From Bacteroides cellulosilyticus (GTDB lineage Bacteria > Bacteroidota > Bacteroidia > Bacteroidales > Bacteroidaceae), in assembly GCF_020091405.1 (NCBI RefSeq), contig NZ_CP081903.1:2046001-2110000 (forward strand): 64,000 nucleotides of DNA. Reading direction: 5' to 3'. Below are positions 44,382 to 53,066 of the stretch, in pieces (the stretch's first letter is position 1; each line of letters starts with the position of its first letter). Below the pieces are notes generated by a model. The model did no database searches and was not told the DNA's origin. It saw only the letters and a program-made list of their open reading frames with translations. The position numbers and the translations under genes were made by a program.

Positions 44382-45434
44382 TTATGGATTGCAATACCGT
44401 AGAATCGCTTTTTCTATTTCGGTTTTCTTCTTTTCATCTTTCACAAAATCACTGATCAAAAATACATGAGTAGTAGAATGTCCGATCCCGATTAAAGTTC
44501 CCACTTGGTTGTTGATCCCTCTGATCCACTTGTCAAAGCCTACGATTTTATCACCTTCGGCAACAATCTGTGACGGGTCCCCTCCATTGGATTTAAAATG
44601 AATATTTACTTTACTGCATTCCTCAAAGATTTGGGTTACCTCCACAGGATAACGGGAAATGGAAAGATAGTTGGTATAAACTTGAACTCGTTTTTTATAG
44701 TCTGCGTCAGATAGCATATAGGTGTATTGAGCAACATAAGAGATAGATGAATATCCTCCCAAGAGTACATCGGTAAGAACATGGGTACCGTATTTTTCCA
44801 CTATCGCGTCCCCGCTGCTCTTCTCCAAGTCGCTCTGGAATTCTTCAGACAGAAAAAAATATAAAAACTCCGGACAAACCTGGGGGAGGGTATATCTGCT
44901 GGTAGGCTTTAGTAATTCTGCTTTGTAAAAGTAATTACCTTGCAAGTTTTCCTCGATATCTCCTATATCCTCAGTAAATAGTTCAAGAGTATCATCTCCT
45001 ATCTTCGTTTCCACATGGCTATTCAAATAGATATTATCTATATATCTATTCAGGTCCCGATTCTCATTTATAGTCCAAATTCCCCCTTGGTACAACAAAG
45101 ATACTTCTAGAGAACCAGGATATAATTTTATTGGTTCCTGTTTTACATAATCATATCCGTCACCCTTCAATAAACGTTCTATATCAATGACTTTTCCTTT
45201 TACATTGGCATATCCCTTTATGGTACTCTTTTTACAGTCAAATCCTCTGCCCAATAAGTCTATGTAATCATAGGTTTTATCGCTCGTTACAGTTTCTATA
45301 AATACTTTTATATCAACAGGATCTTTCTCTACTACAATCGGCGGTTCGATTTCTGGTTCTGGTTCCGGTTCCGAAAAATCACATCCACTCCAAAGCAGTA
45401 ACAGTACCCAAAATAAAGAGTAGTTCAGTCTCAT
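44382..45434 (-). CDS. MACPF-domain lipoprotein, BSAP-like candidate antimicrobial toxin
   Basis: 350 residues, lipobox LLWSGC, then a Pro/Glu spacer (EPEPEPEIEPPIV). The MACPF signature is VEKYGTHVLTDVLLGG (Y215-G-T-H218), as in membrane attack/perforin proteins. Bacteroidales secreted antimicrobial proteins (BSAPs) are MACPF proteins that kill related strains, and this protein has their general size and lipoprotein nature. No gene for a resistant receptor variant was recognised next to it. It overlaps a second lipoprotein gene upstream by 4 bp, so the pair is an operon. Killing activity is inferred, not shown; some MACPF proteins have other roles. Confidence 0.82.
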   Translation of the reverse strand: MRLNYSLFWVLLLLWSGCDFSEPEPEPEIEPPIVVEKDPVDIKVFIETVTSDKTYDYIDLLGRGFDCKKSTIKGYANVKGKVIDIERLLKGDGYDYVKQEPIKLYPGSLEVSLLYQGGIWTINENRDLNRYIDNIYLNSHVETKIGDDTLELFTEDIGDIEENLQGNYFYKAELLKPTSRYTLPQVCPEFLYFFLSEEFQSDLEKSSGDAIVEKYGTHVLTDVLLGGYSSISYVAQYTYMLSDADYKKRVQVYTNYLSISRYPVEVTQIFEECSKVNIHFKSNGGDPSQIVAEGDKIVGFDKWIRGINNQVGTLIGIGHSTTHVFLISDFVKDEKKKTEIEKAILRYCNP

Positions 45435-46165
45435 CGAGCTCCCCCTTCTATGTCATATCCTTCATCAGTAGAAGCTATGCTATTGATGTTGTATTCGTTG
45501 TCAATACCTTTCATCCTCAGCCAGTAAGCCTTAGGAGGAGGGGCTGATCTTGTTGTTTTGAATAAATCTAAGTTTAAAACAGTGTCCAGCGCATACAACG
45601 CTGAATAGTCGCTTTCTCCGATATCGTAAACTTCCGTAACTTCGTTGCCGCCATCGTCCTTATAGGCAAGTGAGAGGCGGTATTTCTTCTCGGATTTGTA
45701 TATCGAATATAAGCCTTCTCCAATGTTCACATCTTGAATGGTTACGCGAAATGAGCGCTTTTCATCCTCTTTGAACCATAAAAAGCCGCCTTCTTTCAAC
45801 AAAGGGTGATTGCTTTCCCGTATGATTGTCCCGATTTCATTGTCTACAACTTCTGCTTTTATAATAATACTGGTGTGGCAAACGTTGTCTGTTACTTCAA
45901 TTGTTGCTTTACCTTTCTGAATCGGTTTTATGACTATGCTACCATACTCCCCGTCTCCATAGGCTATATATGTTTCAGCAATATCAGGGTTCAGGTTGTT
46001 TATGCTATAATCCTTATTACCGCTTAATATTCCTATTCTTACTCCAAATGATCTTGCTATTTTTATATCTTGTTTTTCAACAGTGAAATCAAGATCGTGT
46101 TCATCGGATGAGCAAGAATACAAAACCGATATTAATGTCAGAAAAAGGAAATGCAATATTTTCAT
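45431..46165 (-). CDS. Hypothetical lipoprotein, operon partner of the MACPF protein
   Basis: Not recognised. 244 residues, lipobox VLYSC. Residues ~25-110 are beta-rich and Ig-like (VEKQDIKIARSFGVRIGILSGNKDYSINN...KGKATIEVTDNVCHTSIIIKAEV, the pattern of a bacterial Big_2-type domain). The C-terminal half (GGFLWFKEDEKRSFRVTIQDVNIGEG...AYWLRMKGID) is also beta-rich. Being cotranscribed with a MACPF protein, it could be an accessory or immunity lipoprotein, but there is no direct evidence. Confidence 0.7.
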   Translation of the reverse strand: MKILHFLFLTLISVLYSCSSDEHDLDFTVEKQDIKIARSFGVRIGILSGNKDYSINNLNPDIAETYIAYGDGEYGSIVIKPIQKGKATIEVTDNVCHTSIIIKAEVVDNEIGTIIRESNHPLLKEGGFLWFKEDEKRSFRVTIQDVNIGEGLYSIYKSEKKYRLSLAYKDDGGNEVTEVYDIGESDYSALYALDTVLNLDLFKTTRSAPPPKAYWLRMKGIDNEYNINSIASTDEGYDIEGGAR

Positions 46166-46226
46166 AATATTTAGTGTGTGTAAAGTTTGTATAGGTTGAC
46201 GTTTGCTCTACATAATAAAGTATTCG

Positions 46227-46234
46227 CAAATGTA
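46227..46234 (-). promoter_or_regulatory. Promoter -7 element of the MACPF operon
   Basis: CAAATGTA reads TACATTTG on minus, 62 bp upstream of the start at 46165. Confidence 0.55.
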
Positions 46235-46309
46235 TAAAATTAATTCGTATTAAGTTTGAATTTAGGGTTTATTTCTAAGTTCAGATTTTTTTAATTCTGA
46301 GTTTGTCTA

Positions 46310-46382
46310 AGGATTTCTCTCCCTGTTCTTTTAAGGAACATATGGGTTGTGCAACAAAAAAGAACAAGGGGAGAATCCTTCG
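46310..46382 (-). terminator. Long terminator hairpin after the C10 protease gene
   Basis: About 23-bp imperfect inverted repeat: AAGGATTTCTCTCCC...TTCTTTT on the left pairs with AAAAGAACAAGGGGAGAATCC on the right. A smaller A/T-rich stem (AATAG...CTATTTTTTT) overlaps the stop at 46420. It separates the C10 gene from the MACPF operon. Confidence 0.75.
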
Positions 46383-46419
46383 GATACAGTTTTTAGAAAA
46401 AAATGAAATAGTTCATAAG

Positions 46420-47877
46420 CTATTTTTTTGTGATATTAGCCAAAACTAAAAAGTTAGAGTTGAATGTTCCATTACTCGTTTCGAAATCTATAGTTGTATC
46501 TGGATTGAATTTGTAATAACCATCGTTATTGCCGTTCCATCCCATATTAGCATGAAAATATAGATCATATTGTTTCAGGATTTCTCTATTAGTTTTTATA
46601 CACATAGCATACCCATCAATAATCCAGGTATGACCAGTTGATGGATTTCCATCTTGATATCCTCCTACTATTGAAATATGATTGTTCATGACACCATTCA
46701 ATATTGCATCAGGCTCCCAATTATTATATGTTGTAAAATTGCTTATTGTTTGCATAAATGTAATGAGATCACTGTTCTTTGTACTGCTTGCGATGACAAT
46801 AGGATAGTTGGGGCCTGGTTGAATCGTAGTATCTACTTCTGCTAATATTGGCATTGTGTTAGTTCTTTCATATATATGCTTAATCAATGTGGCTGCCATG
46901 TTTGCTTGTGGATATGTTGATGCGTTTGGATCTTCCGGCGAATAGTTTATTAGTTCATCCTTGGTCAACAGTTCCCAATTCATAGTAGTGCCATTAATTG
47001 TTAGATCTGGCTTTAAATAGGTTAACGCTTCTGCTATGGAAACAACTCCGCATCCTACAGGTCGATATATATCAATATATCGTTTTATAGTGTTATTTGG
47101 AAAATACCAGATTTCCATTTGTGATGCTCTTGGCAATAACATGTTATATGGTACTTCTTGTCCCCATTTAACTTTTACAAATGGTGATTTCCATGAAACT
47201 ATAGGGGTTGGAAGAGGGTCATAAGGCTCGGAGCGTGTGATTGTTTGGTCCGTTATACATATATTATTTTTTATCTTTTCAAAAGACACTTGTTCTTTGG
47301 GAATCCCTAATTCTTGAGATAACTTATTAATGGTTTTAACTCTTAAAGAATCTTGATACTGAATAACCTTCTCTATTTCATGTATAGTACTTGTCTGTGC
47401 TACATCAAGCATACATTTTTTACCAATATCAGAATGTGATTTGGTGTCTGTTTTTTCTATATAAGCAATAACTCCTGGAGATCTTTTGTCTCCAGAAACA
47501 ACTGCGCATCCCTCTGTTCCATTTTTCTGAAATTTGACTTTATAGAATGGGATAGATAATGTTTCGCTAGCTCTTGTTTTGGTATTATTGCCAGTGTAAT
47601 ATTTATCTGTTATTTCTATATTTGTTATAGTTGATAAACTTCTTGTCTGAGAGGCTACTTTGAATTCTCTGACATAATTAAGAACTTCATTTTCGGATAA
47701 ATCATTATTTGTGTCGCCATAAGCAATACTAAGAACTTCTGCTGTCGTCATTGGAATTTTGAGATTTGTAATCTCATCGTTTTCAACTTCGTGAAAAATT
47801 GGGTTTTCACTACATGACAAAAGGAATACTATACTTAACATAATAGTCAAGTTGCTGATAATGTCTCTTCTTTTCAT
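46420..47877 (-). CDS. C10-family cysteine protease (SpeB-like), lipoprotein
   Basis: 485 residues, lipobox LLSC near residue 22. An N-terminal Spi-type propeptide (~30-250: IPMTTAEVLSIAYGD...KTRASETLSIPFYKVKFQKNGTEGCAVVSGDKRSPGVIAYIEK) precedes a C10 catalytic domain. The nucleophile is C276 in RPVGCGVVSIAEALTYL, and the His is H416 in STGHTWIIDGYAMCI, followed by the W-x-N motif region HANMGWNGNNDGYYKFN. Bacteroides homologues (Bfp, Btp) are secreted proteases acting on host proteins. The residue after the Cys differs from the usual GCVATAMAQ pattern. The gene is visibly AT-rich. Confidence 0.88.
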   Translation of the reverse strand: MKRRDIISNLTIMLSIVFLLSCSENPIFHEVENDEITNLKIPMTTAEVLSIAYGDTNNDLSENEVLNYVREFKVASQTRSLSTITNIEITDKYYTGNNTKTRASETLSIPFYKVKFQKNGTEGCAVVSGDKRSPGVIAYIEKTDTKSHSDIGKKCMLDVAQTSTIHEIEKVIQYQDSLRVKTINKLSQELGIPKEQVSFEKIKNNICITDQTITRSEPYDPLPTPIVSWKSPFVKVKWGQEVPYNMLLPRASQMEIWYFPNNTIKRYIDIYRPVGCGVVSIAEALTYLKPDLTINGTTMNWELLTKDELINYSPEDPNASTYPQANMAATLIKHIYERTNTMPILAEVDTTIQPGPNYPIVIASSTKNSDLITFMQTISNFTTYNNWEPDAILNGVMNNHISIVGGYQDGNPSTGHTWIIDGYAMCIKTNREILKQYDLYFHANMGWNGNNDGYYKFNPDTTIDFETSNGTFNSNFLVLANITKK

Positions 47878-48023
47878 ATTTTACTATTTTTATCAATATA
47901 TTATTTTATACTTTGTTGATATCATAAATGTTCATTCTTTTTTTAAGTGTATTCATTTTATGAGAAGTAAGTTTTTTAGTCGCTATCTTATGGAACTATT
48001 GTTATTCGAGTAATTTCTTATAC

Positions 48024-48797
48024 TTATATTAAAATGTAGAAACATGATGTAGTGAAGAAATTCCTCAGATATGGAATACCGGCGATTATTGCAGACAGCT
48101 TTCGGGGCGTCAGTCCGAATTTTATTTCATAATGAGGATTTATAAAAAACAATTGTCTATCTGCTATTGTGATAAAATTCTTGTGTACCAGTTTTTCAAA
48201 TAACTCTATGGGGGTCCTGGTTTTCTTTATGGACAAAAGTTCTTTAATGCAATCTTCGTTTTCTCCACTCATTTTCAGAATGCTTTTATACATAAAGGCG
48301 GGTAGCAGATGAATAAAGGGAACGTGAGAGATTATCTTACTTTTGCATATCTGCTGATGTCCTCCAAAGGGCATCTGCCATGCAGGAAATGATATGAAAA
48401 TAATACCTCCGGGTTTGATATATTTAGGTAGGTTAGAAATAAATGTCACTTTATCTTCTATATGCTCAATGACGTCATGGCAGATAATTAAATCGAAATT
48501 ATGTTCCAGTTCTTTCAACTTAAAGATGTCTGAGGCAATGAAATCTCCCTTTATCTGTCTTTCTTTAAAGAACAGAACGGCATCTTTTATTCTTCCCTCT
48601 GATATGTCAACTCCTGTAGTGTTGCATCCCAGTTCGGCAAAAGGTAATAGATTACCTCCATCTCCACATCCTATTTCTAAAATATTCATTCCTTCTTCAA
48701 TCTTTTTGAATTTAGAAATATAAGGGATGAAATATTTCTTACTTGTTATGGAAAGCTCCTTAAAATATAACTCTCTATTTGTCTGTCGTTTTTGCAT
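48024..48797 (-). CDS. Class I SAM-dependent methyltransferase
   Basis: 257 residues. SAM-binding motif I MNILEIGCGDGGNLLPFAELG, motif II/post-I GVDISEGRIKDAV, and DLIICHDVIEHIEDKVTFISNLPKYIKPGGIIFISFPAWQMPFGGHQQI (motifs III-IV with the UbiE/Methyltransf_11 H-D-V-I-E-H pattern). The extended C-terminal part is unlike UbiE. Small-molecule, lipid or sugar substrate possible. Located between secreted-protein genes but with no signal itself, so cytoplasmic. Confidence 0.9.
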   Translation of the reverse strand: MQKRQTNRELYFKELSITSKKYFIPYISKFKKIEEGMNILEIGCGDGGNLLPFAELGCNTTGVDISEGRIKDAVLFFKERQIKGDFIASDIFKLKELEHNFDLIICHDVIEHIEDKVTFISNLPKYIKPGGIIFISFPAWQMPFGGHQQICKSKIISHVPFIHLLPAFMYKSILKMSGENEDCIKELLSIKKTRTPIELFEKLVHKNFITIADRQLFFINPHYEIKFGLTPRKLSAIIAGIPYLRNFFTTSCFYILI

Positions 48798-48942
48798 GAT
48801 ATCTATGTGATTTTGTGAGTTTTACTATATTGTTATAATTATTGTTTTTGCCGATATCCTGTGAATAGGTTTTTATGTTGCATGTTACTTTTATAGTAAA
48901 GAGAGAGGGGAAAACCCCTCTTTCTTTACTCCCTAAACTGAA

Positions 48943-49236
48943 TTAATGAGTAATTTCCAGTTGACAGCCTTTTTCTATAGTGTAAGGTTTGTTTATGGTT
49001 ATACTTTGACTTGCTTTTAGGGTAAGTTTTGCGCCATTACTTACTGTTACATTTTCAGATAATATGTCCGTCCCTGTAACTGTCTTGTCGGATGTTACGG
49101 TTTGATTACTGAATATGGTTTGAGATATAGCACGGGTTAATACATCATTTTCTTCTGCCGGAATAATCTCGTCATTTGTACATCCTGCAATAAAGATAAA
49201 TACAAAGACGGTAAGTAGAGTGAAAGTCTTCTTCAT
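48943..49236 (-). CDS. Small beta-rich lipoprotein
   Basis: 97 residues, lipobox IAGC. The body is a run of short beta strands (TIFSNQTVTSDKTVTGTDILSENVTVSNGAKLTLKASQSITINKPYTIEKGCQLEI) resembling a short right-handed beta-helix turn with the 'G-A-x-L-x-L' ladder. Exposed lipoproteins of this kind often occur in Bacteroides surface loci. It follows the S74 gene by 17 bp and is probably cotranscribed with it. Function unknown. Confidence 0.7.
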   Translation of the reverse strand: MKKTFTLLTVFVFIFIAGCTNDEIIPAEENDVLTRAISQTIFSNQTVTSDKTVTGTDILSENVTVSNGAKLTLKASQSITINKPYTIEKGCQLEITH

Positions 49237-49253
49237 ATTTTATTATATTAGAG

Positions 49254-49868
49254 TTATTGTTTAGCTTCCAGTGCACTAACTTTTGTACTAAGATCTTTGA
49301 CTGCATTAATGAGCACTGCAATAAGATTTGTATAATTGATTAGTTTATTTCCGTCTGGATCTGTTAGGACGGCATTGGGTAAGATTTTCTCAACTTCTTG
49401 TGCTAATAATCCTATTTCCTTTCCGTCTCCACCTTTCCTAAATTGGGTATTATCAGAATTATCCGTGAAATTGTATGAAACTGGTCGAAGTTGGTTAATG
49501 ATAGACAAACTTTGGGATAAGGTCTGAATATTGGTCTTGGCTCTGGCATCCGAATAATTATATACATTCTTCACTTGGATGCTGTTGAATGTACTTGTCT
49601 GTGTATTGAAGAATACCACTTGATCATAATGGCTTGCCAAACGAGTTGCTGCTGGTGTCACATCAACTTGAAAGAAATTACTTCCTGGTCCTTTTATGTA
49701 TATGCCATTAGAAAGGATTGTTGGGTTATAAGTACCAAAACGAGTAGTGTTGCCAATTGTTAACCAGCCATTACTGTCATATTTTATTTGAGCATTAACC
49801 GCTGTGCAAACGATTAATAGAGCTAAAGCTAAAATCGCTTTGGAAATTGTAGTCATTTTTGTTTTCAT
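49254..49868 (-). CDS. Secreted protein with S74 intramolecular chaperone domain
   Basis: 204 residues with a signal peptide (cleavage near VNAQ). A short N-terminal beta region (LTIGNTTRFGTYNPTILSNG) is followed by a C-terminal S74 domain: YSDARAKTNIQTLSQSLSIINQLRPVSYNFTD...EIGLLAQEVEKILPNAVLTDPDGNKLINYTNLIAVLINAVKDLSTKV. S74 domains end phage tail spikes and trimerise the protein; here the signal peptide and genome context point to a chromosomal surface trimer, not a phage tail. It starts an operon with the small beta-rich lipoprotein. Confidence 0.85.
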   Translation of the reverse strand: MKTKMTTISKAILALALLIVCTAVNAQIKYDSNGWLTIGNTTRFGTYNPTILSNGIYIKGPGSNFFQVDVTPAATRLASHYDQVVFFNTQTSTFNSIQVKNVYNYSDARAKTNIQTLSQSLSIINQLRPVSYNFTDNSDNTQFRKGGDGKEIGLLAQEVEKILPNAVLTDPDGNKLINYTNLIAVLINAVKDLSTKVSALEAKQ

Positions 49869-49951
49869 AATAAATGATTTTGTTGTTAATACTAAGACAA
49901 TTTATAGAACAACGTTGTTTCTTATTTTAGGCATTGCCAAATATTTTAATA

Positions 49952-50311
49952 CTATTGGTGAATGGTGAAATAACCATAAAGATATTTCTTTTCATGTTTT
50001 AATTCTATGATGAAATCCCCTTCTTTTATATTATCTATTGTAAAAGAATAGCATTGAGTATTTGGTATAGTAGTTGTACTGGAATAAAGAGTCGTCCCCC
50101 TTGTATCTTTTATTATAATCTGAAGATTGTCTAAAACAATATCCGAATATATATAGAGGGTATTACTATCATGTGTGATAGTTGGAACATAAGATACGGA
50201 ACGCGTATCTTTATGCCACAGTGCTTTGTTCGTTTCTATCTTTTTTTCCTCAGCAAAAGATATGGAAGTTGACATTGTCAAAGCGAAAAATATAACTATA
50301 AGATGTTTCAT
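49952..50311 (-). CDS. DUF3244 secreted protein
   Basis: 119 residues with a signal peptide (MKHLIVIFFALTMSTSISFAEE). The mature part is beta-rich (VSYVPTITHDSNTLYIYSDIVLDNLQIIIKDTRGTTLYSSTTTIPN...IKEGDFIIELKHEKKYLYGYFTI), the DUF3244 pattern. The family is small, secreted and largely restricted to Bacteroidota. It is followed on the same strand by the S74 and protease genes, and preceded by a TPR regulator. Confidence 0.8.
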   Translation of the reverse strand: MKHLIVIFFALTMSTSISFAEEKKIETNKALWHKDTRSVSYVPTITHDSNTLYIYSDIVLDNLQIIIKDTRGTTLYSSTTTIPNTQCYSFTIDNIKEGDFIIELKHEKKYLYGYFTIHQ

Positions 50312-50373
50312 GTGTTTTTTTGTTAAGATTCGGTTGTAAAGAAACTGACAATTTTTTAAAAGGCGTCTTTCTG

Positions 50374-50415
50374 TTGTACGAACTTTGTACGAGATATTGT
50401 ACGATTTTTGTACGA
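50374..50415. repeat. 11/12-bp array of TTGTACGA
   Basis: TTGTACGA starts at 50374, 50385, 50397 and 50408 (steps of 11, 12, 11), ending just before the regulator's stop codon at 50420. It lies between the DUF3244 start and the regulator gene end, inside the probable DUF3244 control region. Confidence 0.85.
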
Positions 50416-50419
50416 TCCT

Positions 50420-52162
50420 TTAGAAATTTCGAATAAATTCATCCCATAATTCGGGGCTACCCTGTTGGTTATGAGTTCTTTCGTACATCTTTTTGCGAAT
50501 GGATGTTAATGTCTGTTTGGCACATGGGATAAGAGGGGCTATTTGACTTGGCTTTAGGTCAATCTTGATAAGTAAACAGATGCGTATTTCTTTTTCATTA
50601 AATGGATGGAGGGTATAAAGTCGTGCTGTAAAGCGAGAGTATATCTTGTCTATCATTTCAGACAAGGTGTTCCAATCTTCTTCTTTTAATTTTGAATCTC
50701 CGTTAGCTAAGTGGAATTTCTTATAAATATCAGATTCTTTTAATGCTGTTTCAGAAATTTGCAATGTTTTTTGTTTGGCCTCAACTTGTTTATTGGTAAG
50801 TTTTAATAGTTCTTTTTGGGCATTAATCAGATTTAGTTTTAATTCATTCTTTTCGTTTTCTGCTTGTTTTAGGTTTTCTTCCAGTTGGCAGAGTTGTTTT
50901 TTATTGTACTCTATATATTGAAGGCTTTCATGATATTGTTTTTCTTTATATTCATCCAATAGTCTCTGTTGTTCTTGTCTTTTTTGCTTTTTGCGTTTAT
51001 TGTGTTGTTGATAGACGATGATGAGTGTTATTGATAACATGATGGTTGAAACCAAAATTATAAGCCAAAATTCTTGTCTCTTATTCGCTTGTTGTAGTTT
51101 ACGATTCTTCTCCTCTTTTAGCTGGTAATTGTACAGAGACTGCATTTTACGAATCGTTTCTGTATTGATAATTTCTTTAATAGAGTCGGTGTATATGAGA
51201 TACTTATCAAAATACCCCATGGCTTCTTTATATTGGCCTTTTTTACGGGCAATGTTTCCTAACCCTTTGTAGCTACCTTGTTTTTGGTAGAAGTCGTTGA
51301 AACTTGCAGCTTTTGTATAATAAAAAATAGCGGAGTCTGCTTGGTTGGTGCGATGGTAATAATCAGCTAATATAGCATAATGAGGAGCTAATCCTAAATC
51401 TTTTATATATTGATTGGAACGTTGAATGGCATCATTGGCCTCTGGATACATATCTAACTGGATATAAAGGCTGGATAATTCACTTAGGACTATACCCATT
51501 AAATGTTCGCTATGCACTTGCTCCGCCTTTATGAAAGCTTCTTTATAATAATAGAGTGAGCTGTCTGCGCAATTGAGTGTAGTGAATGTTCGCCCTATAT
51601 CTCTTAAATTGTAAATTACACCTGTACTATCATCGGCTAAAATATTGTATTGATAAGCTTTCTTGAGGACTTCTAAAGCCTCGTCATAGGTATCCTGATA
51701 TAAATATAACATTCCTATTTGACTATATATCCGGCTGATTAGTCTATAATTAGTGCAATCTTTTGCAGATTTGATAGCTTTGAAGAAATAATCCAATGCC
51801 TGCGGCGCATCTCCCAAATCCCTGTACACTCGTCCTGCATAATAATATGCTTCCGGCAGATATTTTTTATCTTTCTTCTTTTCATAATAGTGCAGTACTT
51901 CCAGCATCAAGCTATCCGAAGTATGTGCAATATATGCTTTATCTTTGGCTTTTATAGTCAGTAGCTGATAATACATTTGTGTTTCTTTAGATTCTTGAGA
52001 CGCACTGTCTTTGAATTGTTTCAACAATACGATAGCACTGTCCGGACAAATATTTGTAAGGGAGTCAGCAAGCTGTAATACATGAGGATAAGGTTTACTG
52101 TCACAGGAGAGAAAGTAAAGTGGTAAGAGAATGATTATTAGTAGTGGTTTAGGCCATTTCAT
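50420..52162 (-). CDS. TPR, membrane-anchored regulator with C-terminal HTH
   Basis: 580 residues, lipobox YFLSC or signal anchor at the N-terminus. TPR repeats span ~30-340 (YLPEAYYYAGRVYRDLGDAPQALDYFFKAI, ISRIYSQIGMLYLYQDTYDEALEVLKKAY, YKGLGNIARKKGQYKEAMGYFDKYL). A transmembrane helix follows (FWLIILVSTIMLSITLIIVY), then a coiled coil (~390-470) and a C-terminal helix-turn-helix (NEKEIRICLLIKIDLKPSQIAPLIPCAKQTLTSIRKKMYERT). The layout suggests periplasmic sensing through TPRs and cytoplasmic DNA binding, and the next genes on the strand (DUF3244, S74, C10) are likely targets (inference). Confidence 0.88.
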   Translation of the reverse strand: MKWPKPLLIIILLPLYFLSCDSKPYPHVLQLADSLTNICPDSAIVLLKQFKDSASQESKETQMYYQLLTIKAKDKAYIAHTSDSLMLEVLHYYEKKKDKKYLPEAYYYAGRVYRDLGDAPQALDYFFKAIKSAKDCTNYRLISRIYSQIGMLYLYQDTYDEALEVLKKAYQYNILADDSTGVIYNLRDIGRTFTTLNCADSSLYYYKEAFIKAEQVHSEHLMGIVLSELSSLYIQLDMYPEANDAIQRSNQYIKDLGLAPHYAILADYYHRTNQADSAIFYYTKAASFNDFYQKQGSYKGLGNIARKKGQYKEAMGYFDKYLIYTDSIKEIINTETIRKMQSLYNYQLKEEKNRKLQQANKRQEFWLIILVSTIMLSITLIIVYQQHNKRKKQKRQEQQRLLDEYKEKQYHESLQYIEYNKKQLCQLEENLKQAENEKNELKLNLINAQKELLKLTNKQVEAKQKTLQISETALKESDIYKKFHLANGDSKLKEEDWNTLSEMIDKIYSRFTARLYTLHPFNEKEIRICLLIKIDLKPSQIAPLIPCAKQTLTSIRKKMYERTHNQQGSPELWDEFIRNF

Positions 52163-52200
52163 ATACGTGTTGCTTTAGTTGTTAGTGTTATTAAATCATA

Positions 52201-52208
52201 CAAAGGTA
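52201..52208 (-). promoter_or_regulatory. Promoter -7 element of the TPR regulator
   Basis: CAAAGGTA reads TACCTTTG on minus, 39 bp upstream of the start at 52162. Confidence 0.6.
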
Positions 52209-52753
52209 ATAAACTTTTTTGAAGTCGAGGAGTGAAATTCATTTTCTTTTTGATCTTCAGAGCCTCTGACAATAATTTTGGCGTTACAGCATTGATATTC
52301 ACTGATTAATAATGCGAGTCAGTAGTTTAATTATGATTCATAACCACTCGGAAAGGAAACATCTTTTTTGCCTCGCTTGCCGAAGATTAATACTTGTTTT
52401 AAGTGCCTGTCCGCATTTTAGGCGTGGTTTGTGTGAATAATCATGCCGTTTTGCACTTTCATCTCTTTCATCGGCTTTCAGACTGTTGTATGTAAGGTGT
52501 TTACGCTGAAATATCCGGTCGTGGACTACTTTCTGTACTTTCAGCCTGTTACCGTATCAATATCCCTTGCTTCGTCTTCCGGCGTATTTTTGGTCTGTGT
52601 ACGTTCGCACTCCAGCGTTTTGTGGGCGTAGTGTTTCGTGCCCCAACATGCGATCCGGATGGTATCTATGCTTCTCAATGTCAGTAGCATAGGGACATGA
52701 CACTTGGAACTTATTACCTTGAGAACTGGAACTCCCTTTGCTTTGCCGCTCAA

Positions 52754-52806
52754 GATGCCATCTTGTGTAGTGCAACATACCATCTTGAGCAACACAAGAT
52801 GGCATC
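52754..52806. repeat. 22-bp array, word GATGCCATC
   Basis: GATGCCATC at 52754, CATACCATC at 52776 and GATGGCATC at 52798, exactly 22 bp apart, each flanked to form palindromes such as CAAGATGCCATCTTG. The word is the same as in the array at 831-926. Confidence 0.85.
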
Positions 52807-52914
52807 TTGAACAGTAGAGGTAGTCATGCTTCAGTAGATATGCAAGCTTTTTACGGGGGAAAGGTAATAGTGATGTACGTGCATTGTTATTAGATCGTAT
52901 CGAAACAGTATTGT

Positions 52915-52933
52915 CTCTGTGTCCTCTGTGGTG
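52915..52933. repeat. CTCTGTGTCCTCTGTGGTG element
   Basis: A near-duplicated 9-mer (CTCTGTGTC, CTCTGTGGT). I recall similar intergenic elements from many bacterial genomes, so it is likely part of a dispersed repeat family. Single copy in this window. Confidence 0.5.
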
Positions 52934-53066
52934 AAAAGGTTCATAACCGTTTTTGAAGGGAAGCAAATAAAAAGTTCCGCTCACCACTGCTCTATATAAG
53001 CGGTGACAAACGGAACAAAAATACTAAAGACGAAAACGGATGACAGTTCCGGGCTATTCTGCTATT

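Larger units (their letters stand above)
52209..53066. other. Non-coding gap with repeats, no gene supported
   Basis: About 860 bp between the TPR regulator promoter and the Rpn nuclease stop. It holds a 22-bp array (52754-52806) and a CTCTGTGTCCTCTGTGGTG element (52915-52933). The longest frames here translate the repeats and show no conserved pattern, so no gene is called. Confidence 0.6.

Noticed and set aside
49254..49868. Prophage tail gene
   Set aside because: The S74 domain alone suggested a phage, but the signal peptide and absence of any other phage gene argue against it.
52541..52987. 148-residue minus-strand ORF between the TPR regulator and Rpn gene
   Set aside because: Its translation covers the 22-bp array and the CTCTGTG repeat and shows no domain or signal; a chance frame.
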